The position numbers and the translations under genes were made by a program. A DNA stretch of 64,000 bases, from positions 124,001 to 188,000 of the forward strand of contig JALCMG010000001.1 in the NCBI GenBank assembly GCA_022648325.1, in the 5' to 3' direction. Under the pieces are notes generated by a model. That model saw only the letters and a program-made list of their open reading frames with translations, was not told where the DNA came from and ran no database searches. Of this stretch, positions 17,172 to 26,141 are shown piece after piece. Every line of letters starts with the position of its first letter. Position 1 is the stretch's first letter. The DNA comes from Olsenella sp. GTDB lineage: Bacteria; Actinomycetota; Coriobacteriia; Coriobacteriales; Atopobiaceae.

Positions 17172-18150
17172 CGACGTCCGCGCTCGGGGCGCCAAGGTGC
17201 CCCAACAGCCAGACCGCGAGCAGCACCACCGGGATACAGGCGAGAAGCCCCAACGGCATTGGTCCCAGAATGCCGCCTGCGCTGCGGCTAAACCACATGC
17301 CCAGCCCGGCCACGGCGTTGAGCGACCCATGGGCGAGCGCGCAAGGCCAGACGCTTCCCGAGCGGTCGCGGAGAAGGCAGAGAAACGTTCCAAACGCCAT
17401 GCAGAAGATGGTCATGGCAACAATGCCCAGCACGGGAAATCCCAGGTAGTCAGTGCCGTAGTTGTACCCCATGGCAATGAGGGGCGCATGCCAGAGGCCC
17501 CATGCAACTCCAGTGAGAATCGCCGCGCGGGGGTGCGGATTCTGCTCCCTCAGCGCGGGATAGAGAAACCCACGCCAGCCCGCCTCCTCGCCAATGGCCA
17601 GCAGCATGTTGACGAACGGGGCGATAATCACAGCATTTGCCACCTGGACGGCGAAGATTGCCGGAACCTGGTCGGCGCCAACACCCAACTGAGCGATAGC
17701 GGCGGCGGAGAAGCGCGAGGCCTCCGGATCGAAGTCCCCGGAGAGGAAGAGAAAGTACACCACGGAGCCAGCCAGCGTAAGGGCTGGTGGGATGGCCAGC
17801 GCCAGCAGGTACCAGCGCACGCCGCCCTTGATGTGGGGCCGCCAGCCAGCGTCGACGGTGGACTTTCTCGTCACACGCACTATAACCGCAGCGACGAGCG
17901 GTCCGAACATCGAGACGGCAAGCAGCGTGCCCCACATGCCGTTGGACTCGTCGATGGTCCATCCAGACTGCGCGCCAGCAAGGAGCCAGCTCACCCAATC
18001 CAGCGCAAACGCCACCACCAGGAAGAGGACGACGGTCCTCCTCGCGGACTGAACCGGCTCATCCGAATCCACAGGCATCATCTCCCGCACAAAACCCGCC
18101 ACCGACGCATAGTACCACCACGCGAGCGCTGCGGGGCCGATACTCGACAC
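17164..18150 (-). CDS. CPBP-family intramembrane metalloprotease
   Basis: This polytopic protein shows the three CPBP motifs: the glutamate pair in GEEAGWRGF, then WGLWHAPL, then HGSLN, whose Glu and His residues bind the metal in the membrane. Relatives include Rce1-type CAAX proteases and bacteriocin-immunity (Abi) proteins. The longest reading starts at a GTG at 18150 with CGGAG 5 bases upstream; ATGs at 18081 and 18078 are alternatives (GGGAG immediately before), so the N-terminus is uncertain by 24 residues. The substrate is unknown. It is the gene after the ABC exporter on the same strand, 91 bases apart; that spacer carries a short direct repeat TCTCAGAGAGAAA (about 18163 and 18178). 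Confidence 0.87.
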   Translation of the reverse strand: MSSIGPAALAWWYYASVAGFVREMMPVDSDEPVQSARRTVVLFLVVAFALDWVSWLLAGAQSGWTIDESNGMWGTLLAVSMFGPLVAAVIVRVTRKSTVDAGWRPHIKGGVRWYLLALAIPPALTLAGSVVYFLFLSGDFDPEASRFSAAAIAQLGVGADQVPAIFAVQVANAVIIAPFVNMLLAIGEEAGWRGFLYPALREQNPHPRAAILTGVAWGLWHAPLIAMGYNYGTDYLGFPVLGIVAMTIFCMAFGTFLCLLRDRSGSVWPCALAHGSLNAVAGLGMWFSRSAGGILGPMPLGLLACIPVVLLAVWLLGHLGAPSADVAR

Positions 18151-18240
18151 ATAACTCCGTTCTCAGAGAGAAACCTCTCAGAGAGAAAACGTCTGAAAAC
18201 AGCCCGAGGGCACCGGCCGCAAGGCCCTACCCCACTCATC

Positions 18241-19986
18241 CTACTCCCCCACGGTATAGAGTGCCCGGAAGTAGCCGTCCGGCACGGCCATGAGCTCGTC
18301 GAAGGTGCCCTGCTCGCACACGCGGCCATCGCGCAGCACCACGATGCCGTCAAAGAGCCGCAGCTGCCCGGCGTCCAGGCGGTGCGTCACCATGAGGCGC
18401 GTGGTCCCGGTAAGTGCCGCCACCGAGCGCGTGACCTGGTCGGCCGTCTCCTGGTCCAGGGCCGACGTCGCCTCGTCGAGAAGCAATATCCCCGACCCAT
18501 GCAGAAGGCTCCGCGCGATGCACACCCGCTGCCGCTCGCCGCCGGATAGGTTGGACCCTCCCTCGCCGCACGGGTAGTCCATACCGTGCGCTGCCACAAA
18601 GCTGGCAAGGCCTGCCCGCCGCACGGCCGAATCCAGCTCAGAGGCATCGACATTGACGAACATGGTGACGTTCTCCCGCAACGTGGCATCAAAAAGGAAC
18701 GTATCCTGCCGCACCAGCGACACCGTCTCGTAGAGCGACTCAAGGCTCGCATCGCGCAGCTCGCAGCCGTCGAAGGCAATCCGGCCACCGTAGCTGGGAT
18801 GCGCGCCCATGAGCAGCGAGAGAAGCGTCGACTTGCCGCTGCCAGATGCTCCCACCACGGCGTAGCAGCCGCCTGCGGCAAACTCCGCGTTCAGGTGAGC
18901 GAGCACCGGGCGGTTCTCGCCATAGCCAAAGGTCACGTTTGAAAGCGAGATGCCCTGGGCAAGCGTAGCGGGCAGCATCGTGCCACCCGTACGCTCGCGG
19001 TTCTCGTCGAGCATCTGGGAGAGCTTTCCCACCAGCCCCAGCGATGCCCGACGAGCGGCGAAAAGGGACGGCAGGTCTTGGATCGGCTGGGCGATGCTGT
19101 TCATGAGCTGCGTGGCCATAAGGATGCCACCCACCGTCATCCTGCGGCCAGAAAGCGCGAGCCACGCGCCAAAGAACATGACAGAAAGCTGCGAGACGCC
19201 CTGCGCAGTCATGGCCAGCGCGCGAATGCCCAGCTCCGTGCGGCGTCGGAGGCGCTTGTCGGCCTCAAGCGCGCCGTCGGCGGCCTCGAAGCGCTCGCGC
19301 GCAGCGGGCTCGGCGCAAAAACTCTTGATGAGCGGGAAGCCGCAGGCAAGGTCGTGGACCACACCCACAAAGCGCCCCGTGGCATCGGAGACCGCGTGCT
19401 GGCGCGAGGCAAGCCGGCCTCCGGACGCAAGACCAATCACAAGCGGTACCAGCGCAGACACAATTGCCACCAGAGCCAGCGGCACGCTCTGGACCAGGAG
19501 CATGGCAACGGAGCCCGCCAGCGAGACAACCTCGGTGACCATCGTGAAGATCTTCTCAAGGTACGTTGTCTCGATGGTGGTCACGTCATTGGTGAGCGCA
19601 GATTCGTAGCGGCTCGCCCCGCCGCCATCGAAGGCGCCAATGCCCTTGCCCAGCAGCCGGTCGAAGACGGCACGACGATACCCGCTCACCGCGCGGCGGA
19701 GAAACGCTGGGAGAGTCGAACGCATGGCCAGCTCGGTTGCAAGCTCAGCTGCTATCAGCAGGGCAACCACTTGACCCGTCTGGGCGAGAAGGCCGAGGAA
19801 CCCCGCGGCCACGGCGTCGAAGGTCTGCTTGAGTACGTAGGCAAAGGCAAGCGTGAGGATGGCCTGCGCCAGATACAGCGCCATGTTTGCTGAGAAGAGC
19901 AGCCAGTTCCCACGAAACATGCTGGCCCACAGCTCGCGCGCGACTTCCTCTCTGCGTGCCATGGGCGTTGTTCTCTGCGCATCCAT
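18241..19986 (-). CDS. ABC exporter, fused membrane and ATPase domains
   Basis: A 581-residue half-transporter that should work as a homodimer. Residues 1-330 are a six-helix exporter domain and 345-581 the ATPase with Walker A GASGSGKST, Q-loop VRQDTFLFD, signature LSGGERQR, Walker B ILLLDEATSALD and the switch His in MVTHRLD. Related proteins export lipids, peptides or drugs. The usual heterodimer partner gene is absent. The ATG at 19986 overlaps a possible second in-frame ATG 9 codons later; the first is kept because the reading starts directly after TTA and GGGGGC. A divergent AraC-type gene across 219 bases is its likely regulator. Confidence 0.9.
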   Translation of the reverse strand: MDAQRTTPMARREEVARELWASMFRGNWLLFSANMALYLAQAILTLAFAYVLKQTFDAVAAGFLGLLAQTGQVVALLIAAELATELAMRSTLPAFLRRAVSGYRRAVFDRLLGKGIGAFDGGGASRYESALTNDVTTIETTYLEKIFTMVTEVVSLAGSVAMLLVQSVPLALVAIVSALVPLVIGLASGGRLASRQHAVSDATGRFVGVVHDLACGFPLIKSFCAEPAARERFEAADGALEADKRLRRRTELGIRALAMTAQGVSQLSVMFFGAWLALSGRRMTVGGILMATQLMNSIAQPIQDLPSLFAARRASLGLVGKLSQMLDENRERTGGTMLPATLAQGISLSNVTFGYGENRPVLAHLNAEFAAGGCYAVVGASGSGKSTLLSLLMGAHPSYGGRIAFDGCELRDASLESLYETVSLVRQDTFLFDATLRENVTMFVNVDASELDSAVRRAGLASFVAAHGMDYPCGEGGSNLSGGERQRVCIARSLLHGSGILLLDEATSALDQETADQVTRSVAALTGTTRLMVTHRLDAGQLRLFDGIVVLRDGRVCEQGTFDELMAVPDGYFRALYTVGE

Positions 19987-20054
19987 TAAGTGCCCCCGTA
20001 CCTATTTCCTGAGATTTCGTCGTTCAAGCAATGTGAATTACATGCGGCGCGCAT

Positions 20055-20078
20055 CCTGAATCCTTGCTGGTATTCAGG
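20055..20078. promoter_or_regulatory. Inverted repeat between ABC exporter and AraC-type regulator genes
   Basis: CCTGAAT (20055-20061) and ATTCAGG (20072-20078) are perfect inverted arms with a 10-base spacer, in the divergent promoter region. Position and symmetry suggest an operator, possibly for the AraC-type protein encoded beside it. This is inference. Confidence 0.45.
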
Positions 20079-20205
20079 CTAAAACAGGGAGCATATCCCC
20101 TATTGCACTAGGGCGCTACACCTAAATACCCAGCGGTAGATACCAGAAATTCTGATGTACCATGGGGATACAGGCAGGCCTCTGCGCAGTGGAGAGGGAG
20201 GGCCC

Positions 20206-21099
20206 ATGGACGAAGCAAGGCTTAAGCGCGCGCTGGACATACTGCTCTCGGAGCGGCTGGAGCACCTGGAGCCGGGGTCGGGCACGCTCCTCGTGGCATA
20301 CCGGATGCGCGATAAACCAGCCATCCCTACCTCAGCGCCCTGTCACATTCTGAGGACCACGTACGACGCGAGGCATCCGGCGCACCTGCTGCTTGACCGC
20401 CGCACCAGACCAGACGACATCACGGTCTATGCCTTTCTCGGCAAGCAACAACTGGACCGGGTGCTCATGGCCCTCGCGCCCTCCTCTTCCAACTTCTTCC
20501 AGGTATTAGTCGACAACCTTGGCCAAGAGCAGTCAGGCACCACGGAGATATCGAAGGTGGGCAATGTCGACCCCTCGATACTGCAGGACATCTTCTCGCT
20601 CATGGTGGTGACCTACGTCGAGCGCCAAGAGGAGTGGGAACTTGTAATAGACGGCCTGGCCTCCGCCGCCATCGCGCTGGCAAGTCCCGCGATCCGCCAT
20701 CAGCCCGGGCGCCAAAGTCCCGACGAGCTTGTCGCCCTGCTTCTCACCGAGATAGCCGCGCATCCCGAGAGCGTCACGCTTCACGGGTTGGCGGAGCGCT
20801 TCTCTTATAACCCCACCTACCTCTCTGGGTTGCTTCACGAGCAGTGCGGACGGACCTTCTCGCAGCTAGTTCGCGAGCAGCGCATGCTTCGTGCCCATCA
20901 GCTGCTTACGGATACGGGGCTTCCCGTGGCAAAGGTCGCGGCAATGGTTGGATATGAGGGAACCAGCAACTTCCATCGGCTGTTTCGCAAGCGCTTTGGT
21001 GTGTCCCCTGCGCAGGCGCGAGCTGGGCGTGGGACGAGCGACGCGGCTATGATGGATGTTTCAGCCTCACGACGACCGGTTGTAGGAGGTGCACGATGA
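20206..21099 (+). CDS. AraC-family transcriptional regulator
   Basis: The ATG at 20206 follows GGGAGGGCC and is preferred over an in-frame ATG 17 codons upstream. In the 297-residue protein the C-terminal 100 residues contain the two AraC helix-turn-helix units (LAERFSYNPTYLSGLLHEQCG and VAAMVGYEGTSNFHRLFRKRFG). The N-terminal 190 residues do not show a recognisable sugar cupin; they look like the PucR-like or CdaR-like sensor parts of gut Firmicutes regulators. Its ATGA end overlaps the cupin gene, so both are cotranscribed, and it faces the ABC exporter, the likely target. The ligand is unknown. Confidence 0.87.
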   Translation: MDEARLKRALDILLSERLEHLEPGSGTLLVAYRMRDKPAIPTSAPCHILRTTYDARHPAHLLLDRRTRPDDITVYAFLGKQQLDRVLMALAPSSSNFFQVLVDNLGQEQSGTTEISKVGNVDPSILQDIFSLMVVTYVERQEEWELVIDGLASAAIALASPAIRHQPGRQSPDELVALLLTEIAAHPESVTLHGLAERFSYNPTYLSGLLHEQCGRTFSQLVREQRMLRAHQLLTDTGLPVAKVAAMVGYEGTSNFHRLFRKRFGVSPAQARAGRGTSDAAMMDVSASRRPVVGGAR

Positions 21100-21575
21100 C
21101 CAAGGATGACAGCAGCGCGGCTGCAGATGGCACGCCGCAGCTCACCAGCTACGCGCGGCATGTCATCAACGAACTTGGGCTGGCTCCACACCCGGAGGGC
21201 GGATGGTATCGCCGCACGTGGCAGCCGGCGCTGCCCGCAGATACAGACGGGGATCGCCCACTTGCATCGTGCATCTACTTCCTGCTTCCGGCGGGTGACG
21301 CCAGCGCGTGGCATGTTGTCGACGCGGACGAGTTGTGGCTCTGGCACGGCCCCGGGGCAGTGGCGCTCGAGCTGGGCGGTGCAGGCGAGCAGCCTGACGA
21401 GCGCGACGCCCGGCGCATGACACTGCGCGTTAACGAGAGCGATGTCTGCGGCGAGCTGGTTGTCCCCGCAGGGGTCTGGCAGCGTACGATTCCCTCCAGC
21501 GAGGACGCGCTGGTCTCCTGCGTAGTGAGCCCGGGCTTTACCTTCGACGGCTTCAAGCTGGCCTCACAGGACTAG
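21096..21575 (+). CDS. DUF985 (cupin_5) family protein
   Basis: This 159-residue protein begins inside the ATGA overlap with the AraC gene. It carries the family's opening motif HPEGGWYRRTW, the YFLLPAGDASAWHVVDADELW strand pair with His and Glu ligand candidates, and the final FDGFKLA. The DUF985 fold is a one-domain cupin, in plants and bacteria sometimes annotated as sugar-binding or epimerase-like; no reaction is established. Translational coupling to the regulator suggests it is part of the same response. Confidence 0.85.
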   Translation: MTKDDSSAAADGTPQLTSYARHVINELGLAPHPEGGWYRRTWQPALPADTDGDRPLASCIYFLLPAGDASAWHVVDADELWLWHGPGAVALELGGAGEQPDERDARRMTLRVNESDVCGELVVPAGVWQRTIPSSEDALVSCVVSPGFTFDGFKLASQD

Positions 21576-21583
21576 GGGCATAC

Positions 21584-22294
21584 GTGGTGCGCGAGGACGA
21601 CATACCCTGCCAGCAGTGCGAGGGCTGCAGCTTCAAGGCGGCAAACGGAACCTGTGTGAACAGGATTCGCCTGTTCGCAGGCCTGCCCGACAACGCGAAG
21701 CACGATCTTCTCGCCCGCTCCGTGCGTTCCACCCACCGGCGCGGAGACATCCTGGTACACGAGGGCGACCCCATCGACTCGGTCCTCATTGTGCGATCGG
21801 GCCGCATCAAGACCTTCCGCATCGACCCCGACGGCGTGGAGTACGTGCTCGACGTGCTGCACGACGGGCAGGCGATCTGGCATGGGATGTTCCTCGAGGA
21901 CAACGTCTACCACTACTCCGTGGGATGCCTTACCAGCGTTGAGCTGTGCTCCATTCACCGCACGGACTTCAAGGCCATGCTCGCAAAACACCCCGACGCC
22001 GCGCTTGGGCTAATTCGCATGGTGTGCACCGAGCTCGATGACGCCGAGGAAAAGGCCATGATGCTGGGCATTCGCGACCCGCGGCGACGCGTGGCGCAGT
22101 ACCTGCTGCTTCGTGACGAGCGCTGCATGGGCACCGAGATCCACCTTGGGTTGGAAGACATTGCTGCCTCGGTGGGTCTGCGCCCTGAGACCGTCTCTCG
22201 CGCCATTTCCTCGCTGAGCAAGGAGGGCCTGGTCGAACGCGTTGGCCGCGGACGTCTGCGCCTACTCAATCGCAGTGCCATTCGTAGAATCTAA
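21584..22294 (+). CDS. Crp/Fnr-family regulator with N-terminal cysteine cluster
   Basis: The reading starts at a GTG 8 bases after the cupin stop; its ribosome site is weak (AGGGG). The 236-residue protein has a cyclic-nucleotide-type beta-barrel (about 27-140), a dimerisation helix and a C-terminal winged helix (LEDIAASVGLRPETVSRAISSL). Before the barrel are cysteines 9, 12, 15 and 24 (CQQCEGC and GTC), similar to the cluster that binds [4Fe-4S] in FNR, though the spacing is not the E. coli one. The residues for cAMP binding are not obvious. A perfect FNR box lies 406 bases downstream in front of pflA, making an anaerobic regulator of pfl a strong hypothesis. Confidence 0.87.
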   Translation: MVREDDIPCQQCEGCSFKAANGTCVNRIRLFAGLPDNAKHDLLARSVRSTHRRGDILVHEGDPIDSVLIVRSGRIKTFRIDPDGVEYVLDVLHDGQAIWHGMFLEDNVYHYSVGCLTSVELCSIHRTDFKAMLAKHPDAALGLIRMVCTELDDAEEKAMMLGIRDPRRRVAQYLLLRDERCMGTEIHLGLEDIAASVGLRPETVSRAISSLSKEGLVERVGRGRLRLLNRSAIRRI

Positions 22295-22325
22295 GTGTCC
22301 AACGTCGGCTTCTCCATAAGGCCGG

Positions 22326-22350
22326 GCAGCAAAAAGTCCTCTATCTAACA
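22326..22350 (+). repeat. 26-bp intergenic repeat, copy 1 of 4
   Basis: First copy of a motif that begins GC(A/T)GCA, runs through AAAAGTNCT and ends CTATCTAACA. This copy lacks one base in the middle compared with the others. Confidence 0.75.
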
Positions 22351-22364
22351 GGATTTGGAATCCC

Positions 22365-22390
22365 GCTGCACAAAAGTGCTCCATCTGACA
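22365..22390 (+). repeat. 26-bp intergenic repeat, copy 2 of 4
   Basis: Same strand as copy 1, starting 39 bases later. It ends CCATCTGACA, two substitutions from the consensus CTATCTAACA. Confidence 0.75.
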
Positions 22391-22512
22391 TGGTCTCACG
22401 CAGTTATATATCAAGTATTTAACTGATTATGTATTGTTTTGCATGATCAATACTAAATATCCATAATTATGCAAAGTCTGTTAGAATGTTTATATTCTAT
22501 TCAGATTCGTCT

Positions 22513-22538
22513 TGTTAGATAAGGCACTTTTATGCTGC
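22513..22538 (-). repeat. 26-bp intergenic repeat, copy 3 of 4
   Basis: Opposite orientation to copies 1 and 2. On the minus strand it reads GCAGCATAAAAGTGCC then TTATCTAACA. Confidence 0.78.
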
Positions 22539-22552
22539 AAAAGCCAAAAATC

Positions 22553-22578
22553 CGTTAGATAGAGCGTTTTTATGCAGC
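22553..22578 (-). repeat. 26-bp intergenic repeat, copy 4 of 4
   Basis: Opposite orientation, 40 bases after copy 3, so the two pairs mirror each other in both orientation and spacing. Confidence 0.78.
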
Positions 22579-22699
22579 ACGAAGCGCTCCGGCCCGTAGC
22601 CCGAAGCCCCCGCTGCACCTCCCGGCCACAAGAATCGCGCCTATCAACCCAGCATTCCTGTCGCCGAACCCCCATATTTGCTCGGCATTTTCGAATTAC

Positions 22700-22713
22700 T
22701 TGATTTCAATCAA
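22700..22713. promoter_or_regulatory. Perfect FNR-type operator upstream of pflA
   Basis: TTGATTTCAATCAA fits the FNR consensus TTGAT-N4-ATCAA without mismatch. Its centre is 78 bases from the pflA middle start region, and a TACATT at 22736-22741 would place transcription start near 22748, putting the box centre at about -41.5, the usual class II activator position. The Cys-cluster Crp/Fnr protein encoded just upstream is the likely binder. Confidence 0.75.
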
Positions 22714-22790
22714 GGAATCCGCCTCATCCGCCCCTTACATTTGAGACTGAAAAGCCGGTTTGGGATATTCGCTCAGGACGGAGGTCGGCC

Positions 22791-23537
22791 ATGAAGGGGC
22801 GTGTTCACTCGACAGAGTCTTTTGGCTCGGCGGACGGCCCGGGCGTACGCTTTATCGTCTTCCTCCAGGGTTGCCCCATGCGCTGCCGCTATTGCCACAA
22901 CCCCGACACCTGGGCCCTCGACCGCGGCACCCTCGTGGAACCGGCGGATCTCCTCGACCAGGCAGAGCGTTACCGCAGCTACTGGGGACGCGAGGGTGGC
23001 ATAACCGTCTCGGGTGGCGAGGCGCTCCTCCAGCCCGAGTTCGTGGCGGAGCTCTTCGAGGCTGCCCATGCCCGCGGCATCAACACGTGCCTGGACACCT
23101 CTCTTGCGCCATTCGCCCACCGGCAGCCCTTCTACCAGGCATGGGAGCGCATCATGGCCGCCTGTGACCTGGTTTTGGCAGACATCAAGCACATCGACCC
23201 CGCCGAGCACCGCGCCCTCACCGGCCACTCCAATGAGAACATCCTCGACGCCCTGCGCTGGCTCTCCGACGCAGGCGTCCCCGTGTGGATCCGCCACGTG
23301 CTGGTCCCCGGAATCACCGATAACGACGAGTACCTCCGTCGCACCGCGGACTTCATCAAGACGCTCTCGAACGTCCGCCGCGTCGACGTGCTCCCCTACC
23401 ACAGCCTGGGCGTCTACAAGTGGGACGAGCTCGGCATACCTTACACGCTGCGCGACACCCAGCCGCCCAGCAAGGAACGGGTGGAAAACGCGGAACGAAT
23501 CCTCGGCGCAGCCGTGTCGGGGCTTCCGCAGGCATAG
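22791..23537 (+). CDS. pflA: Pyruvate formate-lyase activating enzyme (radical SAM)
   Basis: A 248-residue radical SAM protein with the cluster motif CPMRCRYC (CxxxCxxC, about residues 28-35), the GG(E) motif in ITVSGGEALLQ, and the short length of PFL activases. It uses SAM and a [4Fe-4S] cluster to place the glycyl radical on the pyruvate formate-lyase encoded 18 bases downstream. The ATG follows CGGAGG. It is the first gene of a pflA-pflB pair, the reverse of the E. coli order, and its promoter region carries the FNR box. Confidence 0.95.
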   Translation: MKGRVHSTESFGSADGPGVRFIVFLQGCPMRCRYCHNPDTWALDRGTLVEPADLLDQAERYRSYWGREGGITVSGGEALLQPEFVAELFEAAHARGINTCLDTSLAPFAHRQPFYQAWERIMAACDLVLADIKHIDPAEHRALTGHSNENILDALRWLSDAGVPVWIRHVLVPGITDNDEYLRRTADFIKTLSNVRRVDVLPYHSLGVYKWDELGIPYTLRDTQPPSKERVENAERILGAAVSGLPQA

Positions 23538-23555
23538 CAACTACAGGAGGAACGC

Positions 23556-25826
23556 ATGGCACTACGTGAAGAATGGCAGGGCTTCTCGGCAGGTCACTGG
23601 ACGGCCGACGTGAACGTCCGTGACTTCATCCAGCGCAACTACACCCAGTACGAGGGCGACGAGTCGTTCCTCGCCGGGCCCACCGAGGCCACCGACAAGC
23701 TCTGGGGCAAGGTCCAGGAGCTCCAGAAGCAGGAGCGCTCCAACGGCGGCGTGCTCGACTGCGAGACCGAGGTCGTCTCGGGCCTCACCGCATACGGCCC
23801 CGGCTACATCGACCCCGAGCTCAAGGACCTCGAGAAGGTCGTTGGCCTTCAGACCGACAAGCCCCTGAAGCGCGCCTTCATGCCCTACGGCGGCATCAAG
23901 ATGGCCCAGCAGGCGGCAGAGAGCTACGGCTACAAGATCAACTCCAAGTACGACCAGATCTTCAGTGAGTACCACAAGACCCACAACCAGGCCGTCTTTG
24001 ACGCCTACACCCCCGAGATGCGCGCCGCCCGCCACAGCCACGTAATTACTGGCCTGCCCGACACCTATGGCCGCGGCCGCATCGTGGGCGACTACCGTCG
24101 CGTGGCGCTCTACGGCATCGACTTCCTTATCGCCAAGAAGCAGGAGGACCTGCTCAACTGCGGCGACGGCACCATGACCGACGACGTCATCCGCCTGCGC
24201 GAGGAGATCTCCGAGCAGATCCGCGCGCTCAGGGGCATCAAGGCTATGGCCAAGATCTACGGCTACGACATCTCCCAGCCTGCGCGCGACGCGCACGAGG
24301 CGGTGCAGTGGCTCTACTTTGGCTACCTGGCTGCCATCAAGACCCAGAACGGCGCCGCCATGTCCGTGGGCCGCATCTCCACGTTCCTTGACATCTACAT
24401 CCAGCGCGACCTCGTGGCGGGCAAGATCGACGAGGCCCAGGCGCAGGAGCTCATCGACCACCTGGTCCTCAAGTTCCGCATGGTCAAGTTCGCGCGCATC
24501 CCCAGCTACAACGAGCTGTTCTCCGGCGACCCCGTGTGGGCCACGCTCGAGATGGCCGGCCTTGGCCAGGACGGCCGCCACATGGTGACCAAGAACGATT
24601 TCCGCTTCCTGCACACGCTCGAGAACATGGGCCCCGCGCCCGAGCCCAACCTCACGGTGCTCTACTCTAAGCGCCTGCCCGAGGCCTTCCGTCGCTACGC
24701 GGCCAAGATCTCCATCACCACCAGCTCGATCCAGTACGAGAACGACGACGTCATGCGCCCGGTGTGGGGTGACGATTACAGCATCTGCTGCTGCGTCTCG
24801 GCGACCCAGACCGGCAAGGAGATGCAGTTCTTTGGCGCCCGCGCGAACCTCGCCAAGTGCCTGAACTACGCCATCAACGGCGGCAAGGACCTCAAGTACA
24901 CCGACAAGCAGGGCAACCACATGCAGGTTGGCCCCGAGCTTGCCCCCATCACGAGCGAGTACCTCGACTACGATGAGGTCATGCACAAGTTCGGCATCAT
25001 GATGGACTGGCTGGCCGGCCTGTACGTGAACATCCTCGACCTCATCCAGTACATGCACGACAAGTACTACTACGAGGCCGCTGAGATGGCCCTCATCGAC
25101 ACCGACGTGCGCCGCACCTTCGCCACCGGCATCGCGGGCTTCAGCCACGTGGTGGACTCGCTCTCGGCCATCAAGTACGCCCGCGTGCGCACCGTGCGCG
25201 ACGAGTCCGGCCTGGTCGTCGACTACGTGCCCGAGGGCGACTTCCCGCGCTACGGCAACGACGACGACCGCGCCGACGACATCGCCGTGTGGCTGCTCAA
25301 GACCTTCATGGCCAAGATCAAGAAGCACCACACCTACCGCAACTCCGAGCCCACGACATCCATCCTCACCATCACGTCCAACGTGGTGTACGGCAAGGCC
25401 ACCGGCGCGCTGCCCGACGGCCGCCCTGCCTACACGCCCTTCTCGCCCGGTGCCAACCCCAGCTACGGCGCCGAGAAGAACGGCCTGCTCGCAAGCCTCA
25501 ACTCTGTGGCGAAGCTGCCCTACGAGTACGCACTCGACGGCATCTCCAACACGCAGACCATCAACCCCGGCGCGCTTGGCACCGACGAGCAGCAGCGCAT
25601 CGGTAACCTGGTGAACGTGCTTGACGGCTACTTTGCCAACGGCGCGCACCACCTCAACGTCAACGTCTTTGGCGTCGAGAAGCTCAAGGACGCTATGGAG
25701 CACCCCGAGAAGCCCGAGTACGCCAACTTCACGATCCGCGTCTCCGGCTATGCGGTGAAGTTCATCGACCTCACGCGCGAGCAGCAGCTCGACGTTATCG
25801 CACGCACCTGCCACGACCACATGTAG
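23556..25826 (+). CDS. pflB: Formate C-acetyltransferase (pyruvate formate-lyase)
   Basis: A 756-residue glycyl radical enzyme close to E. coli PflB in length. It cleaves pyruvate with CoA to acetyl-CoA and formate in the cytosol under anaerobic conditions. The catalytic cysteines lie in [13 protein letters not shown] (three adjacent Cys, one more than the usual pair), and the radical glycine is in RVSGYAVKF near the C-terminus. Residues W/R for pyruvate binding and the two barrel halves are intact. The ATG follows AGGAGGAAC. The gene is codon-biased (almost all C- or G-ending), as expected for high expression, and ends before a strong terminator. Confidence 0.97.
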   Translation: MALREEWQGFSAGHWTADVNVRDFIQRNYTQYEGDESFLAGPTEATDKLWGKVQELQKQERSNGGVLDCETEVVSGLTAYGPGYIDPELKDLEKVVGLQTDKPLKRAFMPYGGIKMAQQAAESYGYKINSKYDQIFSEYHKTHNQAVFDAYTPEMRAARHSHVITGLPDTYGRGRIVGDYRRVALYGIDFLIAKKQEDLLNCGDGTMTDDVIRLREEISEQIRALRGIKAMAKIYGYDISQPARDAHEAVQWLYFGYLAAIKTQNGAAMSVGRISTFLDIYIQRDLVAGKIDEAQAQELIDHLVLKFRMVKFARIPSYNELFSGDPVWATLEMAGLGQDGRHMVTKNDFRFLHTLENMGPAPEPNLTVLYSKRLPEAFRRYAAKISITTSSIQYENDDVMRPVWGDDYSICCCVSATQTGKEMQFFGARANLAKCLNYAINGGKDLKYTDKQGNHMQVGPELAPITSEYLDYDEVMHKFGIMMDWLAGLYVNILDLIQYMHDKYYYEAAEMALIDTDVRRTFATGIAGFSHVVDSLSAIKYARVRTVRDESGLVVDYVPEGDFPRYGNDDDRADDIAVWLLKTFMAKIKKHHTYRNSEPTTSILTITSNVVYGKATGALPDGRPAYTPFSPGANPSYGAEKNGLLASLNSVAKLPYEYALDGISNTQTINPGALGTDEQQRIGNLVNVLDGYFANGAHHLNVNVFGVEKLKDAMEHPEKPEYANFTIRVSGYAVKFIDLTREQQLDVIARTCHDHM

Positions 25827-25831
25827 GACGG

Positions 25832-26077
25832 TTACGCGAGAGGCATACTCACTAGGAGGGCCAGCTCACTTTGAGCTGGCCCTCTGCCACTTGGAATGAA
25901 TGATGTTTTCTGCTGCGAGCAGAATGCTTGATCGAGCGCAGTGGAGATACTTCGGCAATAACTCCTTCCTCGGTTTGTTCCCACTGACCCACAACTGGCC
26001 AGGCCCAGGCACACGACCATGACGCACGTAAGGGCGACCGTCCATGTGCAGAGCTTGGCTTTCCTCATGTTTGCCAT
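25832..26077 (-). CDS. Small putative lipoprotein, possibly a truncated gene
   Basis: The ATG at 26077 is preceded by GAGGG. The first 30 residues are a convincing lipoprotein signal: MRKAK, a hydrophobic core VALTCVMVVCLGLA, and the lipobox LASC with Cys at residue 29. The remaining 52 residues are unlike a structured protein and run across the pflB terminator sequence read backwards, so the 3' part is probably not original. I read this as the signal peptide of a lipoprotein gene whose body was lost, though a real 81-residue lipoprotein cannot be excluded. Confidence 0.45.
   Translation of the reverse strand: MANMRKAKLCTWTVALTCVMVVCLGLASCGSVGTNRGRSYCRSISTALDQAFCSQQKTSFIPSGRGPAQSELALLVSMPLA
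25856..25884 (+). terminator. Terminator after pflB
   Basis: A perfect 13-bp stem (25856-25868 with 25872-25884) around a 3-base loop, 30 bases after the pflB stop. The trailing T-run is poor, but the stem is the strongest in the area. Confidence 0.75.
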
Positions 26078-26141
26078 TCGCGAGACCCTCGACTCATAGG
26101 CGGCGTAAACGGATAATCAGGCTGTCTCGTCAACCGGCGGA

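Larger units (their letters stand above)
22295..22790. other. Regulatory region upstream of pflA with an AT-rich island
   Basis: About 500 bases without a gene. A very AT-rich stretch (about 22395-22512) is enclosed by two pairs of a 26-base repeat in inverted orientation, and an FNR box and a possible -10 element follow at 22700-22741. The composition is unlike anything else in this window outside the murein cluster. Confidence 0.7.

Noticed and set aside
19987-20205. Riboswitch before the AraC-type gene
   Set aside because: Several small inverted repeats exist, but no known aptamer core could be recognised.
23562-25820. A 752-codon open frame opposite pflB
   Set aside because: It is a mirror frame caused by strong third-position G/C bias of pflB; its translation is valine- and histidine-rich low-complexity sequence without a family.
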